From assembly GCA_029706075.1 (NCBI GenBank), contig JAINUG010000088.1:744001-808000 (forward strand): a stretch of DNA of 64,000 nt. The letters run 5' to 3'. Below the pieces are notes generated by a model. The model worked only from the letters and a program-made list of their open reading frames with translations, searched no databases and was not told the DNA's origin. Source of the stretch: Aldrovandia affinis (taxonomy: Eukaryota; Chordata; Actinopteri; Notacanthiformes; Halosauridae). A program made the translations under genes and the position numbers. Below, piece by piece: positions 34,758 to 47,700 of this stretch; position 1 is the first letter of the stretch; each line of letters begins with the position of its first letter.

Positions 34758-36231
34758 TACAGTGGGGAAAATAAGTATTTCACCCCCTGCTGATTTTGTG
34801 AGTTTGCCCCCTTACAAAGAAAGGAACGGTCTATAATTTTCATGGTAGGTTCATCTTAACAGTGAGAGACAGAATATAAAAAAAATCCCAGAAAATTACA
34901 TTATATGAATTTTAAACATGTATTTGTGTTTTATTGAGGAAAATAAGTATTTCACCCCCTAGCAAAACATGACTCAGTACTTGGTGGAGAAACCCTTGTT
35001 GGCAAGCACAGCGGTCAGACGTTTCTTGTAGTTGGTCACCAAGTTTGCGCAGATCCCAGGAGGGATTTTGGCCCACTCCTCTTTGCAGATCCTCTCCAAA
35101 TCCTTAGAAATCCATTTTCAGTGTCCTGGCTGAGGGAAGGAGGTTCTCACCCAAGAGTTCCCGGTACATGGTTCATCCTCCCCTCGATCCGGTGAAGTTG
35201 TCCTGTGCCCTTAGCAGAGAAACAGCCCCAAAGCATAATGTTTCCACCGCCATGCTTGACGGTGGGGATGGTGTTCTTGGGGTCCAAGGCAGCTTTTTTC
35301 TTCCTCCAAACACTGCGAGTCGAGTTGATGCCAAAGAGCTCGATTTTAGTCTCATCTGACCACAGCACTTTCTCCCAAGCCTCCTCTGAATCATCCAGGT
35401 GCTCATTGGCAAACTTCAGACGGGCCTGTACATGTGCCTTCTTGAGCAGGGGGACCTTGCGGGCACTACAGGATTTCAATCCATTACGGCGTAGTGTGTT
35501 ACCAATGGTCATCTTGGTGACTGTGGTCCCAGCTGCCTTGAGATCATCAACAAGCTCCAGCCGTGTAGTTCTGGGTTGTTCCCTTACCTTTCTCATGATC
35601 AGGTTCACTCCACGAGGTGAGATCTTGTGTGGAGCCCCAGACCGAGGGAGATTGATGGTCAATTGGTGTTTCTTCCATTTTCTAATTATCGCACCAACAG
35701 TTGACTCCTCACCAAGCTGCTTGCCAATGGTCTTGTAGCCCATTCCAGTCTTGTGCAGGTCTACAATTTTGTCCCTGATGTCCTTAGACAATTCTTTGGT
35801 CTTGCCCATTGTGGAGAGGTTGGAATCTGATTCATTGATTGATTCTGTGGACAGTTGTCTTTTATACAGGTAACGAGTACTTAATTAGGAGTACTAATTA
35901 AGTAAGCGGACTAATCTGTGTGCCTCCTGGTCACATAACCAGTCTGTGGGAGCCAGAATTCTTGCTGTTTTGCTAGGGAGTGAAATACTTATTTTCCTCA
36001 ATAAAACACAAATAAATGTTTAAAATTCATATAATAACCCATATAATTTATTATATATAAATTCATATAATAACCCTAACCCTTTTCTGGGATTTTTTAA
36101 AAATATTCTGTCTCTCACTGTTAAGATGAACCTACCATGAAATTTATAGACCGACCGTTCCGTTCCTTTCTTTGTAAGGGGGCAAACTCACAAAATCAGC
36201 AGGGGGTGAAATACTTATTTTCCCCACTGTA
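34758..36231 (-). mobile_element. Tc1-like transposon with IR/DR ends and deleted transposase
   Basis: The inverted termini TACAGTGGGGAAAATAAGTA (34758) and its complement ending at 36231 are each next to a TA. Inside each long terminal repeat the outer motif ATAAGTATTTCACCCCCT occurs again about 180-240 bases in, giving the inner/outer direct-repeat (IR/DR) arrangement known from Sleeping Beauty-type elements. The minus frame 35809-35147 gives 220 aa: a paired-like helix-turn-helix DNA-binding region (about 1-110), then [13 protein letters not shown] with the first catalytic Asp, and the GGGNIMLWG block. After about residue 217 the normal sequence is replaced by an out-of-frame tail: the second Asp and third acidic residue are deleted. 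Typical length is about 340 aa. Non-autonomous. Confidence 0.9.
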
Positions 36232-36429
36232 TATGCAAAAACACAGAAAGGAGCAGCCTTTGAATACTGACAAGTCAACATTTATCAACTTTACAAATGA
36301 AGTAAAAAGCTAACGATTGCTTATAAAGCATTCAAAAAACGATATAAGAAACACAAAAAATAGCACAATGGTAGCTGCCACAGTGTTCTATTGTTGTTAA
36401 TGTCATCATGTATATGTTACATACAATTT

Positions 36430-36690
36430 CCAGAGGCCGGCAGATCCGCCTCCTTCAAGACAGAACCTGCCCACCTACTCTTTTACAGGGACACCCTTCC
36501 GCTCCTCGACAAACTTGTGCCGGCTCACCCTCCCACCTCCCCTGGGGCGGACAGCCAAATGCCGCCCCCAATCGGGGCTAACGGCCAGGGCCGGTCTGGC
36601 ACAGACAGGTTTCGAACCGCGTCCATGATAGGCAGCTCACACTCGTACCGGACCAGGCTGCTACGCTATCCGCCAGCCCCCTCCAAGTTA
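36430..36690 (-). mobile_element. tRNA-derived SINE-like repeat
   Basis: On the minus strand GGGGCTGGCGGATAGCGTAG at the right end resembles a tRNA head with A box, and GACGCGGTTCGAAACC (about 36608-36624) is a B box. GC-rich compared with its surroundings. The tail was not resolved. Confidence 0.5.
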
Positions 36691-37944
36691 ATTTTAATTA
36701 GAGAAACAGTTGCAGTGGAAACACGCATAGAGGCTCAATCACCTCACTCCCACATGTGAAGGACAACCACATTTAGGTCAAAATTTGAAGACGCCCATTT
36801 GGGAATTTATTAACACAATCAATACAAGAATTTTGACACCAAAACTGTCTAAAAAATAACCCCCACCCCTTGAAATGGAAAAAATAACACACACAAAAAT
36901 TATTTTCAGGCTATTCCGCCATTTGTATGCCCTCACTAGTCTTGTTGTCTGCTAATACTAGTGTATAAAGACTTTCAATTCATTTGGAATACTTTGTTAA
37001 CAATAACATTTTTATTTCAAATTGAAACAATTAATTATTCATTATTATTCAGTCACAGTGGCATGGAAAGAACTTATATAAATATAACTAAATTAGATGA
37101 GGGTACTATGCACTATAATAGGAGAGTATTAATTACTTCATGTCAAATACAGTACTTACTTGGAAAATGATTGAAATTGTTCCAGAAGAGAGAGCCATCT
37201 TGTTTGCACTTGGCATGTTGGAATGTTAGAGTCTGGGGCATTGGAATATGTAGTTTTTGTCTAAATTCAGTCGGGAATAGGTACTACTACACAGTTTAAA
37301 ATAGATGTTGCAATTTTACAACAGTAGGCCTCAGAGGTCCACCATACCATTGCATATAATGCCGATTTTTTTTTTTTTTTTTGGGCGGGGTGCCACTATT
37401 TTCATGCTAGGTGCCCACTTCCTATGCAAAATGTCTCCCAAATGACCCAATGCATCACCACTGAAATGGGTGTAATCATATTCCAAAATTACCATTACAA
37501 AATTACCCCATTACCACCCCCCTCTACTACAGTGCATATTGAAGGGGGCGGGACTGATGGGCATGGGGGTGTCATCATCAACAATTTGTGTACCACACCA
37601 GAGGTTACTGAGGCTGGCTGTTGAGTCACTGAGTTCAAATAATTACCCTTCCCCCTCCCTCTCAGTCATCCCTCTCTCTCACAGACACACCCTTAGAATT
37701 GGCCCTGACCCCAATCACACCTGCAACAGGAATGGTCATCCATCTTCATTACTGCACTGACACACTGGCATACAGAGACATTCAGCTCCACTGAAAAAGG
37801 GCTCACGGGCACAGATACCCACACACACTCGCACACTGAAAATAAAGGGATATGGACTTCCTGGCTCGCAGAAACAGGGTCCTACATCAATGTATGTATC
37901 ACCTACGGGTAACTGCCTAAATAAAGTATACACTTGAATTAATG

Positions 37945-38395
37945 AAAAGTTCTTGTGGCTCTGTTATGGTGTGGGGTACATTTTCCTGTCATGGTTTAGG
38001 TACACTCAACCCCTTAGAGGGCAAGGTAAATGGCAATAAATACAAAGCCATTCTGAATGATCTCCTTCATCCTATGGTGAAGCAGTTCTATTCTGATGGG
38101 AGTGGTCTCGCATGATGACAATGCCCCACAGAGTGGTCAATGAATAGTTTGAAGTAAACCATTAAAACATCTCAGTCACCACATCTCAACCCAATTGAAC
38201 ACTTAAGGGAGATCGGCACTTGAGACTGCGTTTTCCACCACCATCAAAATGATAGAATTTCTCATGGGAAAATGATGTTGCATCCCTCAAATTCCAGTTC
38301 CAGACACTTGTAGAACCTATACCAAGGTGCACCGAAGCTGGCTTGTGGTAGACCAACACCCAACGACACTATGTTAGTGTTTGCTTTATTTTGAC
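37945..38395 (+). mobile_element. Decayed Tc1 transposase fragment (C-terminal half)
   Basis: The + strand reads SCGSVMVWGTFSCHGLG, then LEGKVNGNKYKAILND, then HDDNAPQ, corresponding to the block leading to the second catalytic Asp. Several stops and frameshifts. The following part resembles the NPIENLW region after decay. Confidence 0.65.
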
Positions 38396-38559
38396 AGTTA
38401 CCTGTATATCCCTGTAACTGTCACATAAGCAAACAAAACCAGAGGCAATGTTATGATGCCAGAGATTTGTGGCACTGGGATCATAACATTATTAGAGAAT
38501 TATAAGAAATTCAGAGAAAGATAACTATTCAAAGTCAAGCTCAAATTTGCTTTCTTGAC

Positions 38560-39405
38560 CTGACATGTAGAACAAGGAGATAACATAAATAATTATTTGA
38601 ATGGAGTCCACCTCTGTACAATTAAGGTGTTTCAAATGATGTCAAATTAAATGCACCTGTCTGTAAGAGGTCCCACAGTTAGTGCATTTAAAAACAAGAG
38701 CTTCATCAAGAAGACCAAAAATTTTTTTCTGAAGCACCAATTAGGGGAAAGATATAAGATTTCAAAGACTTTGAATCCCCTGCAGTCCATTATAAGGAAA
38801 TGGAGAGAATATGGCACAACTGCGAATTTGCCTAGAATAGGCTGTCTTCCAAAACTGAGCATCTGTGTGAGAAGGGCACTCATTAGGGAGACCACCAAGA
38901 CGCCTATGACAACTCTGATGGAGTTACAGCCTTCCATGGCAGAGATGGAAGAAACTGTCCATGGGACAACAATAGCACAGGCGCTTTACAAATCTATGCT
39001 TTATGGGAGGGTGGCAAAAAAGAAAGCAATTGTTGAAGAAAACATACATGAAATCTCACCTTTTCCAGAAGGCATGTGTGAGAGTCTCAAACCAAGTGGA
39101 GGAAGATTCTATGACCCAAAGCATACAACAAAAGCCGCATTGGAGCGGAAAAAATGAATGTCCTGGAGTGGTCCAGTCACAGCCCAGACCTCAATCCAAT
39201 TGAGAATCTGTGGAAAGATTTGAAAATTGCTGTTCACTACCAGTCCCTATGCAACCTGATGAAGCTTGAGCAAATGTGGAAAGCTGCTAGAGACTTACTC
39301 AAACAGACTCGCAGCTGTAATTGCAGAAAAAGGTGCTTCTACCAAGTATTAAGTCAAGGGGAGTCTTGTGAGTGAGTACTTGTGAATACAGCTTTTCACT
39401 TTTGC
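38560..39405 (+). mobile_element. Tc1-like transposase pseudogene
   Basis: Frames 38651-39157 and 39154-39375 together cover an N-terminal helix-turn-helix region (IIRKWREYGTTANLPR), a scrambled middle, DPKHTTKA, and HSPDLNPIENLWKDLK, which holds the third acidic position. The first catalytic block is missing and the two frames are shifted. A different Tc1 subfamily from the 34758 element. Confidence 0.75.
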
Positions 39406-39689
39406 CTTTCTGCTATCTTTATGAACTAGACATTTCTAGTGTCTGCAAGCAGGAGAAATGCAGAGAAATATTCACTTATTGATCATATCAAATCAAATGT
39501 ATTTGTATAGCGCTTTTCACAAATGCATTGTCACAAAACACTTAACAGAACCCAGACCTAGACACCCACTCACACTTCTCGCAGGATCTAGGGCTCAGGG
39601 GCGGGTACCCCCGAGTCAGTGGCCGAGGCAAAGAAGAGAACATGTAGTCAGAAAAAAGCAGTGCTATAGCCAGTAGCATTATGTCATCC

Positions 39690-41290
39690 TGCTGTCATCT
39701 CTAACTACCGACCTGTCTCTCTCCTCCCTTTCCTCTCCAAAACGTTAGAGCGCGCTGTCTATAATCAACTGTCTGCTCATCTCTTACAGAACGACCTGCT
39801 TGATCCCAACCAATCTGGGTTCAGAGCAGGCCACTCCACAGAGACTGCTCTCCTTGCGGTCACTGAGGCTCTTCACGCCGCTAAGTCCCGATCCCTTAGC
39901 TCCGTCCTCCTCCTCCTCGACCTGTCGGGCGGCGTTCGACACCGTGGACCACCGGATCCTGCTCTCATCTCTCGTCGAGATGGGAATCTCTGGATCTGTG
40001 CTGACATGGTTTGAGTCCTACCTGGCTGACCGGTCCTACCAGGTGGCCTGGGAGGATCCTCTCCTCTCCCCGCACCCTCTCTACCGGTGTCCCGCAGGGC
40101 TCGGTGCTAGGCCCTGTCCTATTTTCTCTGTACACCAAGTCACTTGGCTCTGTTATTTCTGCTCATGGTTTTTCCTATCACTGTTATGCTGATGACACCC
40201 AACTGTTTCTCTCCTTCCCTCCATCTGATACCCAGGTCCCGGCTCGGATCTCTGCATGCCTGGCTGACATCTCCGCATGGATGTCCACCCACCACCTGAA
40301 GCTGAACCTGGGGAAGACAGAGCTGCTCTTCCTCCCAGCGAAGGGCTCCCGATGATTGATCGTCAATCACCGTGGGAAGGCTCCATAGTGTCTCCGTCCC
40401 AGTCTGCCAGGAGTCTTGGGGTAACCCTGGACAACCAGCTGTGCTTCTCGAGCCATATTGCAGCGATCACTCGGACCTGCCGTTTCTCCCTCCACAACAT
40501 CCGGAGGATCCGACCGTTCCTCACCCAAGAGGCCACCCAACTCCTGGTCCAGGCCCTGGTGATCTCACGTCTGGACTACTGCAATTCCTTGCTGGCAGGC
40601 CGTCCGGCCTGTGCCATCAAGCCACTGCAACTAGTCCAGAACGCTGCTGCTCGCCTGGTGTTCAACCAGCCGAAGTTCACCCACGTCACCCCTCTACTCT
40701 CCTCTCTGCATTGGCTCCCCATTGCAGCACGCATCAGATTCAAGTCACTGGTGCTTGCTTTTCAAGCGGCCAGAGGTACTGCTCCCCCATACCTCCAGTC
40801 ACTCATCACGCCCCTACACCCCCGCCCAGACCCCTCCGCTCCGCCTCCCTGGCAGACTGACTGCCCCATCCCTCCGGACGCCTGGCAGCCGCTCGTTGCG
40901 GTCTCACCTCTTCTCTGTCCTGGTCCCTCGTTGGTGGAACGACCTCCATAATCGGTCAGGACTGCGGAATCACTTCAATCTTCCGCAAGAGACTCAAAAC
41001 CCACCTCTTCAGACTCCACTTCCACTGAACACTGTCCTTCTAGCCAATCTGCTGTCACCACTGTTTACTAAATAAAAAATTAAAAAATTAAAAAAAACAC
41101 CCACTAACCTTTTCTTTCCCAATGTTACAGATATGATACACAGACGCCTGCAATGATGTCTTTTGCCGTTTTACTGCACTGATCTCGTACGCTAACCTTG
41201 ATTGTTCTTACCTTGTATTAATGCACATCTTGTAAGTCGCTCTGGATAAGAGCGTCTGCTAAATGCTTAAAATGTAAAAATGTAAAATGT
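39690..41290 (+). mobile_element. L2-type LINE, 5'-truncated, + strand
   Basis: Starts inside the RT (NYRPVSLLPFLSKTLERAV), continues with [52 protein letters not shown] (intact YADD, about 40185-40215), SRLDYCNSLLAGRP and ITPLHPRP, and ends in the L2 3' motif GTAAGTCGCTCTGGATAAGA (from about 41232) followed by AAATGTAAA repeats. At least three frameshifts. GC-rich against its flanks. Confidence 0.85.
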
Positions 41291-42154
41291 ATGTGAGAGC
41301 AGGGGAGCACAAGAATAGGAAATATACAGATAGCCCCGACAGGTGTAAGCTATGGCAGCATACCTATTAGGAGAGGAACAGAGAACGCACAAAGCCATGA
41401 GGGAGTTACAAACCATCCACACCCGATCAAGGATAACAGTTGTGGTGACATGTTGAGGTGACAGTATGGAAAGTTTCTCACTCCATAAGACACGGCCTTC
41501 TCCATCTCTACACCTAGACTATGTTTGGCAGTAGGCTAGGCTGAAAATATATGTTTTTAATCCAGACTTAAAAATTGAAACAGTGTCTGAATCCCTAACA
41601 TGCTTTAGTAAACCGTTCCACAACAGAGGAGCTCTAAAAGATAAGGCTCTACCACCAGCTGTGCTTTCTAGGGAGTAATATATGGCCGGCTTATTGTGAA
41701 CAAAGCAGTCAGGTAGGCTTATAAGGGATAATCATTTCGGTAACACAGGAGTAATGTGCTCATACTTCCTACATCTTGTCAAAGTGCCACTGTATTCTGT
41801 ACTTGCTGAAGACTCTTAAGAGAGCTACTAGAGCAGCCAGATAGTAAGGCATTACAATAGTCTAGCTAGTCTAGCTTTGATGCAACAAAAGCATGCATCA
41901 ACGTTTTTGCATCCTCTAATGACAGAAAGTGCCTAATTTTAGCTATGTTTCTTAGGTGAAAGAAAGCCACTCTGGAAGTGTTTTTAATATGAGCGTCAAA
42001 TGTAAGATCCTGATCAATAATAAAACCATGGTTCTTGCAACCAGGCAATCACCTGCATTTAACAGCAGATCCAACTTGTTCCTTCATTTTTTGGGGCCCA
42101 AGACCATCATCTCTGTTTTTTCCTAATTCAAAAGCAGGAAGTTTACTGTCATCC

Positions 42155-42950
42155 AATTCTTGCTTCACAATGAGCTCATTGGTCTTCTTGCTGTTGAGGG
42201 CCAGGTTGTTGTCGGTGCACCACATCACCAGGTGCTGGACCTCCTCCCTGTAGTCCGACTCATTGTTGTTGCTGATGAGGCCGATCACTGTTGTGTCGTC
42301 TGCAAACTTGATGATGGTGTTGGAACCATGTACAGTTGTGCAGTCGTATGTGAAGAGGGAGTAGAGGAGAGGACTCAGCACACAGCCCTGTGGGACACCG
42401 GTGTTCAGGGTGAGGGTTGAGGAGGTGTGGTTATCTAACCTAACAGACTGGGGTCTGTTGGTTAGGAAGTCCAGCACCCAGTTGCAGAGGGAGGTGCCAA
42501 AGCCAAGGTCACAGAGTTTGGTGATCAACTTGGACGGGATGATGGTGTTGAATGCCGAGCTGAAGTCTATGAACAGTATTCTGGCGTAGGTGTTGTTGTC
42601 CAGGTGGGAGAGGGTAGAGTTGAGTGCCGTGGAGATAACGTCCTCCGTACACCTGTTGTCCAGTGTGGGTGGTAGGAAGGGTTTGAGTAGAGCCAGGACC
42701 AGCCTCTCGAAGCACCTCATGATGGTGGCGGTTAGTGCAACAGGGCAAAAGTTATTCAGGCTCGCTGCGGTGGAGTGCTTAGGCACCGGCACGATGGAGG
42801 TGGTCTTAAAATACGTGGGGACAATTGCCTGGGCCAGAGACAGGTTGAAGATGTCTGTCAGGACCCCAGACAGCTGCCCAGCACATGCCCTGAATACGCG
42901 TCCGGGGATGCCATCAGGGCCAGCAGCCTTAGGAAAGCAGTTAATTGTTG
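42155..42950 (-). mobile_element. Rex1-like/jockey-superfamily LINE RT fragment
   Basis: The minus frame 42792-42049 plus upstream sequence gives [90 protein letters not shown] and [10 protein letters not shown]. The RT core is intact over about 230 residues, including FADD. Downstream of about 42150 the frame passes into L2-type sequence. Confidence 0.8.
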
Positions 42951-43289
42951 AGCTACAGATTTCTCTGAAATCTTTGACAAAAAGGGAAGATTTGAAATGG
43001 GTCTATAGTTCTATTATCAGGATCAAGATTTTTTTATATTGTAGTCAAATAAAAGTAGTCTTTTGTCAGAGCTCCATTTTTAAGAATTAAGTTCCATTCA
43101 TTAGATTGAACCAGCAGTCTTGTGGTGAGATGATCATGTAATTGAATATAGTGTATGCTGATTTGTGAACACAATCACATGTATACATACTTCTAAATAT
43201 GCACATATTCATGCATGCAAGCACACAGGAATACTCATACGCAGTAATGCATAGACACATACATACGCATAACATTTTAATGCCCTGCA

Positions 43290-44540
43290 GAATTTGAAGA
43301 GTTCCAGGAACTTATTAGTACACCCTTTGCAAAGTTAGCTTGTACACCGAAGCCGGGAAAGGGGGAGTCTCCAGAGCAGGTAGGGAGAGAGAGTTGGTAG
43401 GGCGTAAGCGTAGAACAGCATGTTAAAGGGTGTGCACATGCAGGGGTGGCATCTCCAGAGTTTGTGGTGTCCAACTGATTCCAGCCATTGCAGGAAGAGG
43501 ATCTGGTGAAGTCAGGGAGAGTGACAGACTTATGAGCCCCAGGGAACCCTGGCGGCCACACGACTATGACTAAAAAAAGGCAGTTAGTCATAGTGGGGGA
43601 CTCTATTATTAGAGGTATAGACAGTATAGTCTGTTTGCATGAAAATTATCCTGGGGGAAAATAATAATAATATTGTGGATAGGGAAGCCCAGACTGCCCA
43701 GATGGAAGATAACAAAGGCAAAGTATAATAACAACTGTGAGAATATAATTAATAAAGCATTTTAGAGCATAATGTGAATAAAGCACAGTTAGGTGTGGGA
43801 GTGGGAGAGAATAAAGGTATGAATAATACTTTGAAGTTCCGTTGTTGAAATGCTAAAAGTATAAAAAAATTGGTTTTTGGAACTGGAGGCTGCCATGTTC
43901 AATGGGGGTTATGAGATTGTTGGGATTACAGAGACGTGGCTTGATGCAGTGGATGGGGATGAATATAATGTGGAGGGGTACAAATTGTTGAGGAAGGATA
44001 GAACAAATAAAAGGAGGGGGAGTGGCCCTTTATGTGAAAGACAATCTTAATGTGCAGGAAATTCCAAGGATGAACTCATTCATTCCTTTTGAGGACATCT
44101 GGATTAGACTACTGGGAGAACATGAGAAGGGCCTTAATATAGGAGTATGCTATAGGCCACCAGCTTCAGACAGCAACATAAACATAAAACAAGCTGGTCA
44201 GAAAGGAGAGACAATAATGGTTTCAATGATCCCTCTATTAATTGGGGTAAGTAAGAATTGTCAGGTAGTGTCAGGTAAGTATTGTAAATAAGTAGTGTCA
44301 GGTTGGGGTAAATGTGAAGAGGAGTGTTTAGATGTGGTTAATGACAGTTTTTTGGTCCAGTCTGTTACTCAGCCTACAACAAGGAAATCAATATTGGATC
44401 TGGTTTTGTGTAATAATCCTGACAGAATTTGCAGCTCAGAGGCAGTGACCACGAGTGATCATAGTGCAGTCAATTTTTATATTTTTTGGCAAGCTAAGAC
44501 TGCTTCCTCTAAATCTAGAATTTTTTGCTTCAGATGAGCT
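43290..44540 (+). mobile_element. CR1-type LINE, ORF1 end and endonuclease part, + strand
   Basis: At about 43571-43640 the + strand encodes KRQLVIVGDSIIRGIDSIV, the GDS block of the SGNH-esterase domain found in CR1 ORF1. The APE endonuclease follows in pieces: ETWLDA (about 43935), ALYVKDNLNVQEIPR (44022), IGVCYRPPASDSNIN (44140) and TTSDHSAVNF (44455). Frameshifts throughout. The element is cut at about 44540 by inverted CR1 sequence. Confidence 0.8.
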
Positions 44541-44768
44541 GACTTTCCTAATATCCGTGCAGAATTAGCCTTTAACTCATTTCAACCTGTGGTCTCTGGT
44601 TCTGTTGACCCCACTTATCTTTAAAAAATATTTGGTAGTTCACTTTGTTAATTCCTTAAACCTCAATCAAATCCCCCCTAAGTCTCAGTTTGCTAAGCTT
44701 AAATAGATTGAGGGCCTGAAGTCTATCCTCATAACTTTCACATTTCATAGCAGGTACCAATCTGATTA
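44541..44768 (-). mobile_element. CR1-type LINE 3' fragment, minus strand
   Basis: The complement matches the CR1 C-terminal region around 46515-46738 (the [20 protein letters not shown] block). It abuts + strand CR1 on the left and the other LINE on the right. With 53534-54000 it may be one split copy. Confidence 0.65.
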
Positions 44769-44769
44769 A

Positions 44770-47700
44770 TAACACATTAATCAGAAATATAAAAATAATT
44801 TAACTAGTTACAAATAAAACCAACAACTAACTAGCACAGAGATGACATACAAAGCAAAACAATACACAACCAGCAAACCAGATTACAGTCTCAGATAATT
44901 TAAATAAAATTTAAGTTTCCTTTTAAAAACCAATTTACTATCAATGCAGGAGAGATTTTGAGGCAGGTTATTCCAGAGCGATAATGATCTATAAATAAAA
45001 GATTTCAGTGAAGCATTTTTCCTCGGACGAGGGAGTACAAACTGACCCTTACTCGACCCCCTAGTGTTATGATCATGCATAGTGTTACTGTAAACAATTT
45101 GTTTCATCAAAAAATCAGGAGTTTCACTACTGGTCACTGACTTGAACAATACTAGTGTATTAGCTGACAACCTGTCCACCACTGTAAGCCAAGAAAGGCA
45201 AGCATGCATTCGGTTCACATTGGGTCTTAGTGAACAACCCAGAACCGGCCGTGCTGCCCTATTCTGGACAATCTGGAGCTTCCTGATCTCACCACTTGCA
45301 GCAGGTGACCAGATCGTAGAACAATAGTCAAGATGACACAAGACTAAACTTTGAACAATCTGACAGAGAAGAGGTCGATCAACAAAAGAAGCACATTTCC
45401 TGGAAATACCAACAGCCCTTCCCATCCTTGAAACAATATCACTGATATGATTAGACCAAGATAGAGTGCAGTCCAGCATCACTCCAAGAAGCTTAGCACT
45501 TCTGACCTGTTGAACTGTTGCATTACATAGCCTAAAATCTAGCTTTGGGTTACAAGATAACCTTTGCCTGGTTCTCAATACAATGCTTTTTGTCTTTAAG
45601 ATGTTATGGCTACAGCTCCCAGTTCATCAGGTGGCATCATCAGCATAAAGAACTATTTTGGCACGCCCGGTAGCCCAAGGCAGATCATTGGTGAATATTG
45701 AAAAAGCGGTAGCAGAAAGTAGCGGTCCCAGGCAACCGCCTTGTGGAACACCACACTCTAGACTTCTACTACTCGACAAGCTGCCATTCAGATACACCTG
45801 CTGTGATCTTGAGGACAGGTAACTCTGTATCCATATTAAAGCAGAAGGATTAAAACCATAACATTTAAGTTTCTCGATCAAGAGAGAGTGGTCAATCACA
45901 TCAAAAGCAGCACTGAAATCTAACAACACAGCTCCAACCAGCATAGAATTATCTATAGCTTTAAACCAATCATCCGTCATTTGTATTAGAGCAGTGGAAG
46001 TAGAGTGGCCAGCTCTATATGCATGTTGAGATTCTGTTGCTAGCTTATTCGTTTGAAAATAAGCTTGAGTTTGTGCATACACACATTTCTCCATGATTTT
46101 ACTGAAAACAGGTAGGAGGCTTATGGGTCTAGAGTTGCCCTCATCATTAAAAGCAGATTTGGTATCCTTAGGTAGTAAAGGAGTAACCTTAGCCACCTTC
46201 CACATCTTTGGACATAGGCCCACTCGTAAACATCTATTAAGAATATGACAAACAGGAAATGATATGATACCAGCAGTCATTCTCAGTAATTTACTATCCA
46301 GGTTGTCTGTACCAGCTACATAAAAACATAAGAACATAAGAATACATAATGATGAGAACGGGCCGTTCGGCCCATCTTGGCTCATCATGTCCTAATCTAA
46401 AGAACATCTAGTACTACATCTAGCCTGGCCTTGAATAGCCCGAGCGTTTCTGCCTCTACTACCTGACCTGGCAAGCTGTTCCAGGCATTGACAACTCTCT
46501 GTGTAAAGAAAAACTTCCTAATATCTGTGCGGAATTTGCCTTTAACTAATTTCCACCTGTGGCCTCTTGTTCTGCTGACCCCACTTATCTTAAAAAATCT
46601 TTGGTATTTTACTTTGTTAATCCCTTTTAGGAATTTAAAAACCTCAATCAAATCCCCCTAAGTCTGCGTTTGCTAAGTTTAAATAGATTGAGTGCCTTAA
46701 GTCTATCATCATAACTTTTACCTTTCATACCAGGTATCAGTTTAGTTGCCCTTCTTTGGACTTTTCAAGAGCTTCAATATCTCTCTTGTAGTGCGGTGCC
46801 CAGAACTGCACACAGTATTCTAAGTGCGGTCTGACAAAGGCGTTATATAACATTAATATAACCTCCTTTGATTTGTACTCTATACTTTTTGCTATGTATC
46901 CCAGCATCCTGTTGGCTTTTTTCACTGCTGTAGCACACTGCTTTGATGCAGATAGGCTTTGATCCACTACAACTCCTAAATCCTTTTCAAATTGAACACC
47001 TACTAACTTTTCTCCTCCCATAAAATACTCCTGTCTAATGTTTTTATTTCCCACATGCATTACTTTACATTTAGCAATATTGAACGTCATCTGCCATGTA
47101 TCTGCCCATTTTTGGATTTTGTTTAAATCATCTGCAAATTTAACTATTTTGCTACTAATGTCCATATCCAGATCATTTATGTAAATAAGGAAGAGCAGAG
47201 GTCCCAGCACCGATCCCTGCGGGACACCACTGCCCACAGCACCGAGGTCAGATTCGGCCCCACCTACTGTTACTCTTTGTATTCGCCCTTGCAGCCAATT
47301 TTTAACCCACTGTGAAACTACTCCTACAATTCCTACTGATTTCATTTTAGCAATGAGCCTCTCATGTGGTACCTTGTCAAATGCTTTCTGAAAGTCCAAA
47401 TATATAACATCATAAGCCTGGTTCAGGTCAACACACTTTGTAGCCTCTTCGAAAAAGTCCAGGAGGTTTGTTAGGCATGACCTCCCCTTGAGAAATCCAT
47501 GCTGGCTCTCCTTAAAATACTATTATTTTTCAAGAATGATTCCAACTTATCCCTAATAATACATTCCAGCATTTTACATGCGATGCAAGTTAAACTGACA
47601 GGCCTATAGTTCCCTGGGTCAGTACGGTCTCCTTCTTATATATTGGAATTATACTACCATGCTTCCAGTCATCTGGTATTTCTCCAGTGATTATGGATTG

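Larger units (their letters stand above)
39481..43085 (-). mobile_element. L2-type LINE on the minus strand, broken into three pieces
   Basis: Pieces: about 43085-42955 ([17 protein letters not shown]-like RT start, read from the complement), about 42150-41291 (GFIIDQDLTFDAHIKNTSR, FHLRNIAKIRHFLSLEDAKT, then 3' UTR) and 39690-39481 (3' end, complement of AAATGTATTTGTATAGCGC). The first gap is filled by a Rex1-like fragment, the second by a + strand L2. The RT catalytic core is absent. The pieces are assigned to one element because order and orientation agree. Confidence 0.55.

Noticed and set aside
35205-35738. + strand frame of 177 codons
   Set aside because: Antisense shadow of the Tc1 transposase.
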